A DNA stretch of 64,000 nucleotides from Bradyrhizobium iriomotense (GCF_018129405.1 NZ_JAFCLP010000027.1:1-64000), one strand, 5' to 3'; shown: positions 1 through 10,542, numbered from the stretch's first letter. Notes: generated by a model from the letters alone, not told the origin. Program-made: numbers and translations.

Positions 1-139
1 CCCCACCGAATCACAGCATCGCCGCCGTGGCAAATACTGATTCCTACCAAAAGAATCTCACGCTCTCAGGATGAGGGGAGAGAGTGTTGGCTCTGATGGG
101 AGAAAGGTCGGTCGCCGTCGGAAACATCCCGACACAAAC

Positions 140-165
140 AAAAAAGGACCAACTCGCGTTGGCCC
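140..165 (-). terminator. Intrinsic terminator with GCGA tetraloop
   Basis: On the minus strand the RNA forms an 8-bp stem (GGGCCAAC / GUUGGUCC, one G-U pair) closed by a GNRA-type GCGA loop, followed at once by six U residues. This is a canonical Rho-independent terminator pointing left. Confidence 0.8.
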
Positions 166-215
166 TCCTTGTCGCGCGTACAGACCCGATCCTGTTCGAC
201 CCCGGGGGGCTGGGG
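140..215 (-). ncRNA. Probable small RNA with its own terminator
   Basis: No minus-strand gene lies to the right that could use the strong minus-strand terminator at 140-165, so a short independent transcript is the simplest explanation. Read on the minus strand, about 75 nt upstream of the terminator can fold: GUCG/CGAC and ACAG/CUGU helices nest around positions 171-200, then a GGAGGG run precedes the terminator stem. A possible -35 (TTGACC, complement of 244-249) lies 17 bp from a weak -10 (GATTCC, 221-226), which would start RNA near 213. Rhizobiales carry several small-RNA families with this layout, but I cannot assign this one. The 5' end is inferred. Confidence 0.5.
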
Positions 216-379
216 GCTGAGGAATCCGGAACCGAAAGGACCGGGTCAACGCACATAACTCTTTTCGCAATGCAGGGCGGCAGGCGCTGGGCGGAAAAGC
301 GGCGAGACTAAGATTCTTGCGCACGATCCCGTGACGGTTCGTCGCGACAGAGTTCTACCCCTGCGTGTGGCCTGGCCCG

Positions 380-475
380 CACCCGATTCCTCCGGTTGAG
401 CCCCAAGACTCTTTGGAGACTCTTGGGCCTGTTTCCCGGGTTCCATCGAGAGCCCTTGCGGAGGACAGCGGTTGG
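380..475 (+). other. Structured leader region, possible bubble-type RNA
   Basis: This stretch before the DUF2794 gene holds a clean hairpin: 402-408 pairs with 421-427, with inner pairs 409-411/416-418 and loop 412-415. An outer helix TCCTCCG / CGGAGGA can enclose it, leaving a long, strongly one-sided internal loop. A long rod with a large bubble recalls 6S RNA, but no conserved 6S sequence can be verified by eye. It could equally be the 5' untranslated region of the next gene. The rest of 216-562 shows nothing else recognisable. Confidence 0.25.
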
Positions 476-562
476 CGCAATCATGCAATTGTCATGATCC
501 GCGGTTCCGGGGACGGTTTTCGCGGACGAGGGTCATGCCTGTGCGATGAGGAGGCGCTTCCC

Positions 563-934
563 ATGAGCCTGATGCCGGAGGATGCCGATCCAAGCGGGCA
601 GCGCGCGGCGGCGCATCCCGCCGCTGCGAACGCGCAACCGAACCGGGTGACCTTCAACCGGCTCGAGCTGCACCGTATTCTCAATCTCTATGGCCGCATG
701 GTTGCCGACGGCGAGTGGCGCGACTACGCCATCGACTTCCTGAAGGACCGTGCGGTGTTCTCGGTGTTTCGCCGCGCCTCGGAAGTGCCGATCTATCGCA
801 TCGAGAAGGATCCGCGCCTCGCACGCAAGCAGGGCATGTACAGCGTGATCTCGGCGACCGGTCTGATCCTGCGCCGCGGCCACGAGCTCGAGCGCGTGTT
901 GCTGGTGATCGACCGCAAGCTGGCGGTGGTGTAG
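563..934 (+). CDS. DUF2794 family protein
   Basis: Small 123-residue soluble protein matching the DUF2794 family of alphaproteobacteria, whose function is unknown. The first 25 residues are Ala/Pro-rich and probably disordered; the conserved core runs from about residue 28 (FNRLELHRIL, then YGRMVADGEWRDYAIDF) to the C-terminus. The chosen ATG has a GAGGAGG ribosome binding site 9 bp upstream; an in-frame extension back to 365 is possible but has no such signal and overlaps the structured region. There is no signal peptide and no membrane segment. A palindromic repeat follows directly. Confidence 0.8.
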   Translation: MSLMPEDADPSGQRAAAHPAAANAQPNRVTFNRLELHRILNLYGRMVADGEWRDYAIDFLKDRAVFSVFRRASEVPIYRIEKDPRLARKQGMYSVISATGLILRRGHELERVLLVIDRKLAVV

Positions 935-950
935 CGGCACGGCCAGTGCC

Positions 951-1039
951 GTAGGGTGGGCAAAGCGAAGCGTGCCCACCGCTCTCGGCGATCGAGGAAA
1001 GATGGTGGGCACGGCGCGTTGCGCCTTTGCCCACCCTAC
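951..1039. repeat. Intergenic palindrome, GTAGGGTGGGCAAAG type
   Basis: Perfect 15-bp terminal inverted repeats (GTAGGGTGGGCAAAG at 951-965, its complement at 1025-1039) with further pairing inside (GTGCCCACC / GGTGGGCAC). No coding content. Confidence 0.85.
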
Positions 1040-1065
1040 GACACCAGTCATGTGGCGAAGTCTTC

Positions 1066-1142
1066 GTAGCCCGGATGAGCGAAGCGACATCTGGGACTTT
1101 GCTTGCCGCGGTCCCGGGTATCGCTGCGCTCACCCGGGCTAC
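1066..1142. repeat. Intergenic palindrome, GTAGCCCGG type
   Basis: Arms GTAGCCCGGATGAGCGAAGCGA and its near-complement, ending CCCGGGCTAC, form one long imperfect hairpin. The same arm sequence recurs at 1840-1927, 20518-20550 and 24848-24932, so this is a dispersed family. Confidence 0.85.
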
Positions 1143-1151
1143 GGGACTGCC

Positions 1152-1682
1152 CTACTTTGTTGGCACCGTGCGCGCGCCCTCGCCGAGGTCACGCTGCATC
1201 ATCACCGTATCCAGCCAGCGGCCGAATTTCAGCCCGACATTTGGGTGCGTGCCGATCATCTTGAAGCCGCCCCTGGTGTGCACGCCGATCGAGCCGGCAT
1301 TGGCGGAATCGCCGATCACCGCGATCATCTGGCGGAAGCCGCGCGCCTCGCATTCGGTGATCAGCCGCTCCAGCAGTAATGAGCCGACGCCGCGGCGGTG
1401 GAAGGAGGGATCGAGATAGATCGAGTTCTCGACCGTGAAGCGGTAGGCCGGCCGCGGCCGGTAGGCGCCTGCATAGGCGTATCCGGCCACGCGCCCGTCG
1501 AGGATGGCGACGAAATAGGGATAGCCGCCGTCCACCAGCGCGCGGTAGCGGCGCGTCATCTCGGCAAGGTCAGGCGGATCCAGCTCGAACGTCGCCGTGC
1601 CCTCGCGGACGGCCTGCTGGTAGATGGCGGTGATGGCGGGGAGGTCGGCCTCGGTTGTGGGCCTGATTTCAGGTGCGGACAT
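1152..1682 (-). CDS. GNAT N-acetyltransferase, Pat/phosphinothricin type
   Basis: 176-residue single-domain GNAT enzyme that would transfer acetyl from acetyl-CoA to an amine. The N-terminus (IRPTTEADLPAITAIYQQAV) and the central HRRGVGSLLLERLI loop (about residues 95-110, pyrophosphate binding) match the family that includes phosphinothricin and L-amino-acid acetyltransferases, as does the late GFKMIGTHPNVGLKFGRW stretch. The substrate cannot be told from sequence. The ATG at 1682 gives a family-typical MSAPEIRP start; a longer start at 1739 would run into a palindrome. It is flanked on both sides by repeats and looks monocistronic. Confidence 0.85.
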   Translation of the reverse strand: MSAPEIRPTTEADLPAITAIYQQAVREGTATFELDPPDLAEMTRRYRALVDGGYPYFVAILDGRVAGYAYAGAYRPRPAYRFTVENSIYLDPSFHRRGVGSLLLERLITECEARGFRQMIAVIGDSANAGSIGVHTRGGFKMIGTHPNVGLKFGRWLDTVMMQRDLGEGARTVPTK

Positions 1683-1741
1683 GAGGAGAAGATTAGAGCC
1701 TTCCCGCGGCCGCCGGAAGGGGCCTCGGCGCATCCACACCC

Positions 1742-1820
1742 GTCATTGCGAGCGGAGCGAAGCAATCCAGAAATGCATCCGCGGAGGAACTCTGGATTGC
1801 TTCGCTGTGCTCGCAATGAT
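1742..1820. repeat. Intergenic palindrome, GTCATTGCGAGC type
   Basis: 29-bp arms (1742-1770 and 1792-1820) beginning GTCATTGCGAGC and reading GAAGCAATCCAG form a near-perfect hairpin. Close copies occur at 24723-24839 and 48019-48098. Confidence 0.9.
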
Positions 1821-1839
1821 GAGGAGAGGCTGCTCCCTT

Positions 1840-1927
1840 GTAGCCCGGATGGAGCGCAGCGAAATCCGGGGCACGTCTCTCCGCGGATACCGCGTTCCCG
1901 GATTGCGCTGCGCTCCATCCGGGCTAC
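1840..1927. repeat. Intergenic palindrome, GTAGCCCGG type
   Basis: About 21-bp terminal arms (GTAGCCCGGATGGAGCGCAG and complement) around a GC-rich centre. Second member of the family at 1066; it lies head-to-tail with the preceding GTCATTGCGAGC element, a pairing repeated at 24723-24932. Confidence 0.9.
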
Positions 1928-1944
1928 GGCGCGCTCTCGCCCCA

Positions 1945-1978
1945 AACAAAAACCCCGGCCTCTCGGCCGGGGTTCGTG
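1945..1978 (-). terminator. Intrinsic terminator of the BI-1 gene
   Basis: CCCCGGCC / GGCCGGGG 8-bp stem with a 4-nt loop (1953-1972), extended by A-T pairs and followed, on the minus strand, by a U-rich run. It sits 20 bp beyond the stop of the minus-strand Bax-inhibitor gene. Confidence 0.85.
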
Positions 1979-1999
1979 TTGTTCTCTCGGGTCTATCGC

Positions 2000-2791
2000 T
2001 TAGTCGCGCTGGCCGAGGAGCTGCAGGAGCAGCGTGAACAGGTTGATGAAATTCAGGTACAGCGACAGCGCGCCGGTGATGGCCGCACGCTCTGCGATGT
2101 CACCGCCGGCCGAGGCATAGCCGTAGATGTAGTCGTTCTTCAGCCGCTGCGTATCCCAGGCGGTGAGGCCCGCGAACACCAGCACGCCGACCACCGACAC
2201 GATGAACTGCAGCATCGAACTCGCAAGGAACAGGTTCACCAGGCTCGCGATGATGATGCCGATCAGGCCCATGAACAGGAACGAGCCCATGCCGGTCAGG
2301 TCACGCTTGGTGGTGTAGCCGTAGAGGCTGAGCGCGCCGAAGGTCGCCGCGGTGATGAAGAACACCCGCACGATCGAGGTGTGGGTGAACACCAGGAAGA
2401 TCGACGACAGCGAGATGCCCATCAGCGCCGAGAACACCCAGAACAGGATCTGGGCGGTCGAGGGGGCGAGACGGTTGATGCCCGCCGAGATCACGAACAC
2501 CATCGCGAGCGGCGCGAGCATGAACAGCCACTTCAGGGGGCTGACGAACATCGCGTAGCCGAACGGCGTCAGGAACAGCTTGCCGACGCGGACGGCGTCC
2601 GCCGTCGGAACGTCGGTCACGGCGGCCATGTAGACGCCGAGCGCAGCAAGGCCCGTGATGGCCAGGCCAATGCTCATGTAATTGTAGATGCGCAGCATAT
2701 ATGCGCGCAGGCCGGCATCGACCGTCGCGGCGTCAACACGCCCGGCGGCCCTGCCGAAAGGAGAAGCGTAGTTACGGTCTAGGTCCGACAT
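2000..2791 (-). CDS. Bax inhibitor-1/YccA family membrane protein
   Basis: 263-residue integral membrane protein of the BI-1/YccA (YbhL) family with about seven hydrophobic helices after a roughly 45-residue soluble N-terminus. Visible helices include YMSIGLAITGLAALGVYMAA, a segment ending FVISAGINRLAP, and FIVSVVGVLVFAGLTAWDTQ; the last carries the family-typical WDTQ. Relatives are putative Ca2+-leak channels or FtsH-linked proteins, so the exact role is unknown. The ATG at 2791 (MSDLDRNYASPFGR) was preferred over an upstream GTG/ATG, because the upstream extension falls inside a structured leader. The gene stands alone and ends at a strong terminator. Confidence 0.85.
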   Translation of the reverse strand: MSDLDRNYASPFGRAAGRVDAATVDAGLRAYMLRIYNYMSIGLAITGLAALGVYMAAVTDVPTADAVRVGKLFLTPFGYAMFVSPLKWLFMLAPLAMVFVISAGINRLAPSTAQILFWVFSALMGISLSSIFLVFTHTSIVRVFFITAATFGALSLYGYTTKRDLTGMGSFLFMGLIGIIIASLVNLFLASSMLQFIVSVVGVLVFAGLTAWDTQRLKNDYIYGYASAGGDIAERAAITGALSLYLNFINLFTLLLQLLGQRD

Positions 2792-2794
2792 GGT

Positions 2795-2860
2795 CGAATT
2801 CCCGCTGGTTGGCCGGTCCGGCATGAGGGTCGCCATGCCGCCGGTTCGTCAAACTTTATC
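2795..2860 (-). promoter_or_regulatory. ybhL-type leader RNA (candidate)
   Basis: Immediately upstream of the BI-1/ybhL-like gene the minus-strand RNA forms a hairpin GGCAUG / CAUGCC (2834-2839 with 2820-2825), followed by a GC-rich segment (GGACCGGCC, then CCAGCGGGAAU) reaching nearly to the start codon. A conserved ybhL leader motif is described upstream of ybhL homologues in Rhizobiales. Position and gene match; I could not compare with the covariance model. The rest of 2860-3060 shows no gene. Confidence 0.45.
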
Positions 2861-3060
2861 TCGGATACCGCTGCCTGCCGACTAAATTTTGGCTAACAAT
2901 CGGGGCTCCGAACCCATTCGATATGTGGGAAACTAACACATTCGCTGCAACCGTCCACGCGCGGCTGAATGTCGCCCTTGGCTGCAATCCAGACGGGCAG
3001 GCGTGGTTAATCGCAGGAATCGTGCGATTTTGCTCCCGCGCGGCCGGCCGCTACCATTTG

Positions 3061-5631
3061 TCACAAATTCCGCAACACCGTGGCGGGCTTTTTGTTCAAC
3101 GCCAGCAGCGTGCCGGCGAGCCCGAGCCCGACCGTGACGATCAGGGCGGCCACCACCACGCCGGCCGCGCTGCCGGCCTGCCAGACGAAGCTGAGCGTCA
3201 TCAGGCGTGTCACGATCATCCAGGCCGCGATGCTGCCGGCGATCACGCCGAACACGGCAGTGGCAAGCCCGATCAGGAGGTATTCGAGCGCATAGGCGCC
3301 GAGCAGCCGCAGACGCGTCGCGCCCAGCGTCTTGAGGATCACCGCATCGTAGACCCGGTGACGGTGGCCGGCAGCGAGGGCCCCGCCCAGCACCAGGATC
3401 GCCGAGATCAGGGTCACGGCGCTGGCGCCGCGGATCGCCAGCGCCAGATTGGTCACGACCGAGCCGACCGTCTCCATCACCTCGCGCACGCGCACGCTCG
3501 TCACCATGGGATAGGCGTCGGCCACCTCCTTGATGATCTTGCCGTCGCCCGCGGCATCGCCGCCGGCCTCCGTCAGCGTCGCGATATGGGTGTGAGGTGC
3601 GCCCTTGAAGGCGTTGGGCGAGAATACTAGGACGAAATTGATGCCCATCCCCTGCCAATCGATGTTGCGCAGATTGCTGATCTTGGCCGGGATGTCGCGG
3701 CCGAGCACGTTGACCACGACCTCGTCGCCGAGCTTGAGGCCGAGCCCGTCGGCGATCTTCTTCTCCATCGAGACCAGCGGCGGGCCGGAATAGTCCGCGC
3801 TCCACCACTCGCCCTCGACCACCTTGGACCCCTTCGGCAGCTCAGCTGTATAGGTCAGGCCGCGGTCGCTCTGCAGCACCCATTCGGAATCGGTGGTCGG
3901 CTTGAGCTCCTCGGCGCGCACTCCGCGCGCGGCGACGATGCGCCCGCGCAGCATCGGCACGTCCTCGACCTTCGCGCCCGGCGCGATCTGCCGCAGATAG
4001 CCGTCGAACTGCTCGGCCTGCGTGCTCGGGATGTCGATGAAGAAGAATGACGGTGCGCGGTCGGGCAGCGCTGCGAGGAACTGCCGTCGCAGATTGCCGT
4101 CGATCTGGGTGATGGTGACGAGCACGGCGAGCCCGAGGCCCAGCGACAGCACCACCGACGGCGTCAGCGCGCCCGGCCGGTGGATGTTGGCGATCGCAAG
4201 CCGCAGCATCGGCAGCCGCGTCCGCGGCAGCCGCCGCGCGATTGTCATCAGCAGGGCGGCGATGCCGCGCAGCAGGGCGAACACGACGACGGAGGAGGCC
4301 ACGAACACCGCGGCGATGCGCTTGTCGAACGAGAGCCCGATCACGACCGCGACGAGCAGTACGATCACGATGCCCATGAACACGAGATAGCTCGCGCGGG
4401 GCCGGTGCCATTCGGAGCTGATGGTGTCGCGGAACAGCGCCGCCACCGGCACGTCATGCACGCGCCCGAGCGGCCACAGGCCGAAGGCGAGCGCGGTCAA
4501 TAGGCCATAGACGAAGGACAGCGCAAGCTCGTCGGCATGCACGGCCGGCACCACCGGCAGCGGCAGCAGCTTGCCGAACAGCCCGACGATGGCGAAGGGC
4601 ATGGCGGCGCCGAGCGCCAATCCGATCACGGACCCGATCGCGGCCAGCAGGAGAACCTGCGCCAGATAAATCCCGAACACGTCGCGGCCCGTGGCGCCGA
4701 CGGCCTTGAAGGCCGCGATCACCTCGAGCTTGCGGTCGATATGGCTCTTGACGGCGTTGGCGACGCCGACACCGCCGACCAGCAGCGCGGCGAGGCCGAC
4801 CAGCGTCAGGAACTGCGTGAAGCGGCTGATGTTGCGCTCGAGCTGCGGCGAGGCATTGGACCGGCTGCGGACCTCCCAGCCGGCCTGCGGCGCGGCGCTC
4901 CGGGCATCCGCGATGAAGGCCTCGGTGGCGCGCTCGCTGTTGGCTGTGTCGGGCAGCTTCACCCGGTAGACCCAGCGCACCAGGCTGCCGGGCTGGATCA
5001 GCCCGGTGGCGCGCAGGCCCGCCTCGCTGATCAGGAAGCGCGGGCCGAAGCCGATGCCGCCGGCGAGCTTGTCGGGCTCGGCCTCGACGGTGGAGCGGAT
5101 CTGGAAGGTCGCAGAGCCAATGGTGACGCGGTCGCCGGTCTTCAGCGAGAGCCGTGCCAGCAGCGTCGGATCGGCGGCGGCGCCGAACGCGCCGTCGTGC
5201 TCGGCGAGTAAGTCTGACATCGGCAGCTGTGGTGCCAGCGTGAGCTGTCCCAGCATCGGATAGGTGTTGTCGACCGCCTTCATCTCGACCAGCGCGAGCT
5301 TGCCGTCAGCCGAGCGCGCCATGCCGCGCAGCGTTGCGGCAGTCGAGACCGTGCCGCGCGAGCGCAGGAAGGCGACCTCCTCGGGCTTGGCCTCGCGCTG
5401 GAACAGCACGAAGGAGACGTCGCCGCCGAGCAGCGTGCGGCCCTCGCGGGCGAGTCCGTCGGAGAGACTCGCCGAGACCGAGCCGACGCCGGCGATCGCC
5501 ATCACGCCGAGCGCGATGCAGGCGATGAAGACGTAGAAGCCGCGCAGGCCGCCGCGCAGTTCGCGCAGCGCATAGCGCAGCGACAGCGCGACGGCGTTCG
5601 GCTTCGCGAACGGTTCGGCAGCGGCGCTCAT
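3061..5631 (-). CDS. FtsX-like ABC transporter permease (YbbP type)
   Basis: 856-residue permease with the YbbP/FtsX layout: an N-terminal helix (GFYVFIACIALGVMAIAGVG, about residues 30-50), a large extracytoplasmic domain, a first FtsX core near residues 265-420 (LTLVGLAALLVGGVGVANAV, FKAVGATGRDVFGIYL), a second extracytoplasmic domain, and a C-terminal FtsX core (ILKTLGATRLRLLGAYALEY). Such proteins are usually mechanotransmission or lipoprotein/lipid-handling permeases rather than importers. Its ATG overlaps the stop of the ATPase gene by the ATGA arrangement, so the two are translationally coupled. With a TesA-like esterase divergently next to it, the locus resembles E. coli ybbA-ybbP/tesA. 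Confidence 0.88.
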   Translation of the reverse strand: MSAAAEPFAKPNAVALSLRYALRELRGGLRGFYVFIACIALGVMAIAGVGSVSASLSDGLAREGRTLLGGDVSFVLFQREAKPEEVAFLRSRGTVSTAATLRGMARSADGKLALVEMKAVDNTYPMLGQLTLAPQLPMSDLLAEHDGAFGAAADPTLLARLSLKTGDRVTIGSATFQIRSTVEAEPDKLAGGIGFGPRFLISEAGLRATGLIQPGSLVRWVYRVKLPDTANSERATEAFIADARSAAPQAGWEVRSRSNASPQLERNISRFTQFLTLVGLAALLVGGVGVANAVKSHIDRKLEVIAAFKAVGATGRDVFGIYLAQVLLLAAIGSVIGLALGAAMPFAIVGLFGKLLPLPVVPAVHADELALSFVYGLLTALAFGLWPLGRVHDVPVAALFRDTISSEWHRPRASYLVFMGIVIVLLVAVVIGLSFDKRIAAVFVASSVVVFALLRGIAALLMTIARRLPRTRLPMLRLAIANIHRPGALTPSVVLSLGLGLAVLVTITQIDGNLRRQFLAALPDRAPSFFFIDIPSTQAEQFDGYLRQIAPGAKVEDVPMLRGRIVAARGVRAEELKPTTDSEWVLQSDRGLTYTAELPKGSKVVEGEWWSADYSGPPLVSMEKKIADGLGLKLGDEVVVNVLGRDIPAKISNLRNIDWQGMGINFVLVFSPNAFKGAPHTHIATLTEAGGDAAGDGKIIKEVADAYPMVTSVRVREVMETVGSVVTNLALAIRGASAVTLISAILVLGGALAAGHRHRVYDAVILKTLGATRLRLLGAYALEYLLIGLATAVFGVIAGSIAAWMIVTRLMTLSFVWQAGSAAGVVVAALIVTVGLGLAGTLLALNKKPATVLRNL

Positions 5632-6350
5632 GCGGGGGCAGACTGCGTGTCGATGCGGCCCGAGCGCAAGCGGATGACGCGATCGCAACGATGCGCCAGC
5701 GAGGAATCGTGCGTGACCAGCACCAAGGTCATGCCGCGCTCGGCATGCTTGGTGAAGAGCAGGTCGACGATCTGCTTTCCGGTGGCTTCATCGAGATTGC
5801 CGGTCGGCTCGTCCGCGACGAGGATGGCGGGATCGGGCGCCAGCGCACGGGCCAGCGCAACGCGCTGCTGCTCACCGCCGGAGAGCTGCGACGGATAATG
5901 ATGCAGGCGATCGCCGAGGCCGACCGATTGCAGCTCCTCCGCCGCGCGCTTTGCGGCGTCGGGATTGCCGGCAAGCTCGAGCGGCACCGCGACGTTCTCC
6001 AGCGCCGTCATGGTCGGGATCAGATGGAAGGACTGGAAGACGATGCCGACCTGGCGGCCGCGGAAGCGCGCCAGCGCGTCCTCGTCGAGGGCATTGAAAG
6101 CCGTGCCGCTCACCACCACCTCTCCGCTATCAGGACGCTCCAGCCCCGCCATCACCATCAGCAGCGTGGATTTGCCCGAGCCTGACGGGCCGATCAGGCC
6201 GATCGTCTCGCCCGAGGCGACGCGCAGGCTGATGTCCTTGAGGATGTGAACGCGTGCCGCGCCCGTGCCCAATGAGAGATTGACGTTGGAGATGGCGATG
6301 GTGTCCATCGCGGTCGTGGCGAGCGAAGAGGGATAGATGCGAGTGTCCAT
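5628..6350 (-). CDS. ABC transporter ATP-binding protein (YbbA/LolD type)
   Basis: About 240-residue ATPase partner of the following permease. Walker [11 protein letters not shown]-loop [16 protein letters not shown], signature [15 protein letters not shown], Walker [14 protein letters not shown] and H-loop LVTHD are all intact; the [11 protein letters not shown] and EPTGNLDE wording is typical of the LolD/MacB/YbbA group. Three starts are possible: TTG at 6368, ATG at 6350, ATG at 6308. None has a good ribosome binding site; 6308 would leave room for a divergent promoter with the esterase gene, and the core fold needs only residues from 6308 onward. Confidence 0.88.
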   Translation of the reverse strand: MDTRIYPSSLATTAMDTIAISNVNLSLGTGAARVHILKDISLRVASGETIGLIGPSGSGKSTLLMVMAGLERPDSGEVVVSGTAFNALDEDALARFRGRQVGIVFQSFHLIPTMTALENVAVPLELAGNPDAAKRAAEELQSVGLGDRLHHYPSQLSGGEQQRVALARALAPDPAILVADEPTGNLDEATGKQIVDLLFTKHAERGMTLVLVTHDSSLAHRCDRVIRLRSGRIDTQSAPA

Positions 6351-7041
6351 GGTGCGGTCATATGGCAACTCCGATAGCGCGGTCGAGAGGCGTTACGGAT
6401 TGTTCATGCACATAGCCGTGTTGATGCTCGCCTTCATGACAATTGCGAACCCGGCCTGGGCGGGCGCGACAAAGCCGGTCAAGCTTGTCGTTCTCGGCGA
6501 TTCCTTGAGCGCCGGCCTTGGCCTTCCGGCCCAGGAGGCGTTCCCCCAGAAACTTCAAAAAGCCTTGCAAGCCAAGGGCATAGCGGTCGACATGACCAAT
6601 GCCGGGGTGTCCGGCGACACCACCTCCGGCGGCCGCGACCGGCTCGACTGGTCCGTGCCTGATGGAACCGATGGCGTGATCGTCGAGCTCGGCGCCAACG
6701 ACGCGCTGCGCGGCATCGACCCCGCCCTGACGCGCACGGCGCTGACCGACATCGTGCAGCGGCTCAAGGCGCGGAAGATTCCAGTCATGCTGTGCGGTAT
6801 GCTGGCGCCGCCGAATTACGGCGCCGAATACGCGGCGCGCTTCAATTCGATTTATCCGGATCTGGCGAAACAATTCGACGTGCCGCTCTATCCGTTCTTC
6901 CTCGAGGGCGTTGCGGCCGACGCCAAGCTCAACCAGGCCGACGGTATCCATCCGACCGCGGCGGGCGTCGACATCATCGTCGGCAACATCATGCCCACGG
7001 TGGAGGCATTCCTCGGCACGATAACCGAGCAACGGCGTTGA
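6337..7041 (+). CDS. tesA: TesA-like GDSL arylesterase/lysophospholipase
   Basis: 234-residue SGNH-fold esterase, exported. Block I GDSLSAGLGL carries the nucleophilic Ser, GVSGDTTSGG supplies the oxyanion Gly, GANDALRG the Asn, and DGIHPTAAG near the C-terminus the Asp/His pair. An uncleaved N-terminus of roughly 40 residues ends in a hydrophobic stretch and an AWAGA-type signal peptidase site. The ATG at 6337 has a GAGGGA site 5 bp upstream; ATG codons at 6349 and 6406 are alternatives. Family members hydrolyse short-chain acyl esters and thioesters. It is divergent from the ABC pair, as in the E. coli tesA/ybbAP locus. Confidence 0.85.
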   Translation: MRVSMVRSYGNSDSAVERRYGLFMHIAVLMLAFMTIANPAWAGATKPVKLVVLGDSLSAGLGLPAQEAFPQKLQKALQAKGIAVDMTNAGVSGDTTSGGRDRLDWSVPDGTDGVIVELGANDALRGIDPALTRTALTDIVQRLKARKIPVMLCGMLAPPNYGAEYAARFNSIYPDLAKQFDVPLYPFFLEGVAADAKLNQADGIHPTAAGVDIIVGNIMPTVEAFLGTITEQRR

Positions 7042-7215
7042 AAAGCAGGCAACACTAACCCTAATTCCCAGGGTTTTCCCGGGGTGGGCCGCGCGATGCT
7101 TCGCAGAGTCACACAACTGCGATAGGAATCAGGGTACCGGTGATTCGTCGCCGGCTCTAATTTGGATATGGTTCTCGCCTCGAGGGCTGTAGCCAAGCAT
7201 CGGGAGTGCGAAACG

Positions 7216-7752
7216 ATGCCGCGTTTGTTCACTGGTCTGGAAATTCCGGCCGACATCGGCCAGTCGCTTTCCAACTTGCGGGGCGGCCTTCCCGGCGCCC
7301 GATGGATCGATCCCGAAAATTATCACGTCACCCTGCGCTTCATCGGCGACATCGACGGCGTCTCCGCCAACGAGATCGCCTCGATGCTGTTTCGCGTCGA
7401 TCGCAAGCCGTTCGAGGTGAAGGTGCAGGGCCTGCAAAGCTTCGGCGGCCGCAAGCCGCGCGCGGTGGTCGCAACGATCGCGCCGAGCAAGCCGCTGATG
7501 GAATTGCAGGCCGAGCTCGAGCGCATGATGCAGCGGATCGGTCTCAACCCCGAGGGCCGCAAGTTCATCCCGCACGTCACGCTGGCCCGGCTGCACGACG
7601 CCTCCGACCGCGACGTCGCCGACTATCTGTCGCTGCGCGGCTACTTCCCGAGCAAGGCGTTCATGGCCGAACGCTTCGTGCTGTTTTCCTCGCGCGCCTC
7701 CACCGGCGGCGGCCCGTATATCGTCGAGGACGCCTACGAGCTGTGTGAGTAG
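7216..7752 (+). CDS. thpR: RNA 2',3'-cyclic phosphodiesterase ThpR
   Basis: 178-residue member of the 2H phosphoesterase superfamily. The two HxTx catalytic motifs are present as HVTLRF (near residue 37) and HVTLARL (near residue 121), about 85 residues apart as in LigT/ThpR. The enzyme hydrolyses 2',3'-cyclic phosphate ends on RNA and can ligate tRNA halves in vitro. MPRLFTGLEIP is the standard family start and has a GGGAG site nearby; an upstream in-frame start at 7162 lacks support. It lies 174 bp after tesA; a repeat follows. Confidence 0.9.
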   Translation: MPRLFTGLEIPADIGQSLSNLRGGLPGARWIDPENYHVTLRFIGDIDGVSANEIASMLFRVDRKPFEVKVQGLQSFGGRKPRAVVATIAPSKPLMELQAELERMMQRIGLNPEGRKFIPHVTLARLHDASDRDVADYLSLRGYFPSKAFMAERFVLFSSRASTGGGPYIVEDAYELCE

Positions 7753-7761
7753 CGCAGCTCT

Positions 7762-7866
7762 CGTGCCCCGGCCGCAGAGCCGGGGCCCAGCGTTCCGCGA
7801 TGAACGAAATAGTGGGTCCCGGCTCTGCGCAGCAGCGTTACACGCTGCAGCGCGTCCGGGACACGA
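7762..7866. repeat. Intergenic palindrome, GTGCCCCGGCCGCAGAGCCGGG type
   Basis: Arms CGTGCCCCGG...GCAGAGCCGGG and CCCGGCTCTGCGCAGCAGCG...CCGGGACACG form an imperfect long hairpin with an internal GTTACACGCTGCAGCGCGT branch, between thpR and zapE. Confidence 0.7.
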
Positions 7867-7932
7867 AACGCGCATACCCCGCCCACCAATTCGCGGCTTG
7901 CAATTTCCGCCCATCTCTGGCGGTAAGGGGCC

Positions 7933-10336
<2,404 letters not shown>

Positions 10337-10349
10337 GGCGCAAACAATC

Positions 10350-10386
10350 CCGCCGAAGATCGAAAACCGGTCTTCGGCGGTTTCAC
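10350..10386 (+). terminator. Intrinsic terminator after mdh
   Basis: 10-bp perfect stem CCGCCGAAGA / TCTTCGGCGG (10350-10359 with 10371-10380), followed by TTTCACTT, 13 bp after the mdh stop. Between here and sucC (10543) there is only a presumed promoter region. Confidence 0.8.
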
Positions 10387-10542
10387 TTCCGGACCCCGCT
10401 TGACCGGGGCGGGTTCCGGCTCAGCAGTCCAGAGATCGATGTCAAAGAATCCGGGTTGCAGTTCCTGTGGTATATGGTATGCCAGCCACAAGACTGAGGT
10501 GGGCCCAAGAGGTCACCGCCCGCGGGTTCAGGGAGCGACCAT

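Noticed and set aside
365-562. Long N-terminal extension of the DUF2794 protein
   Set aside because: The extension lies in a region that folds as RNA and lacks a ribosome binding site; the ATG at 563 has a strong one and matches the family.
2792-2836. Upstream start of the BI-1 gene
   Set aside because: The extra residues fall inside the hairpin leader and are not typical of the family.
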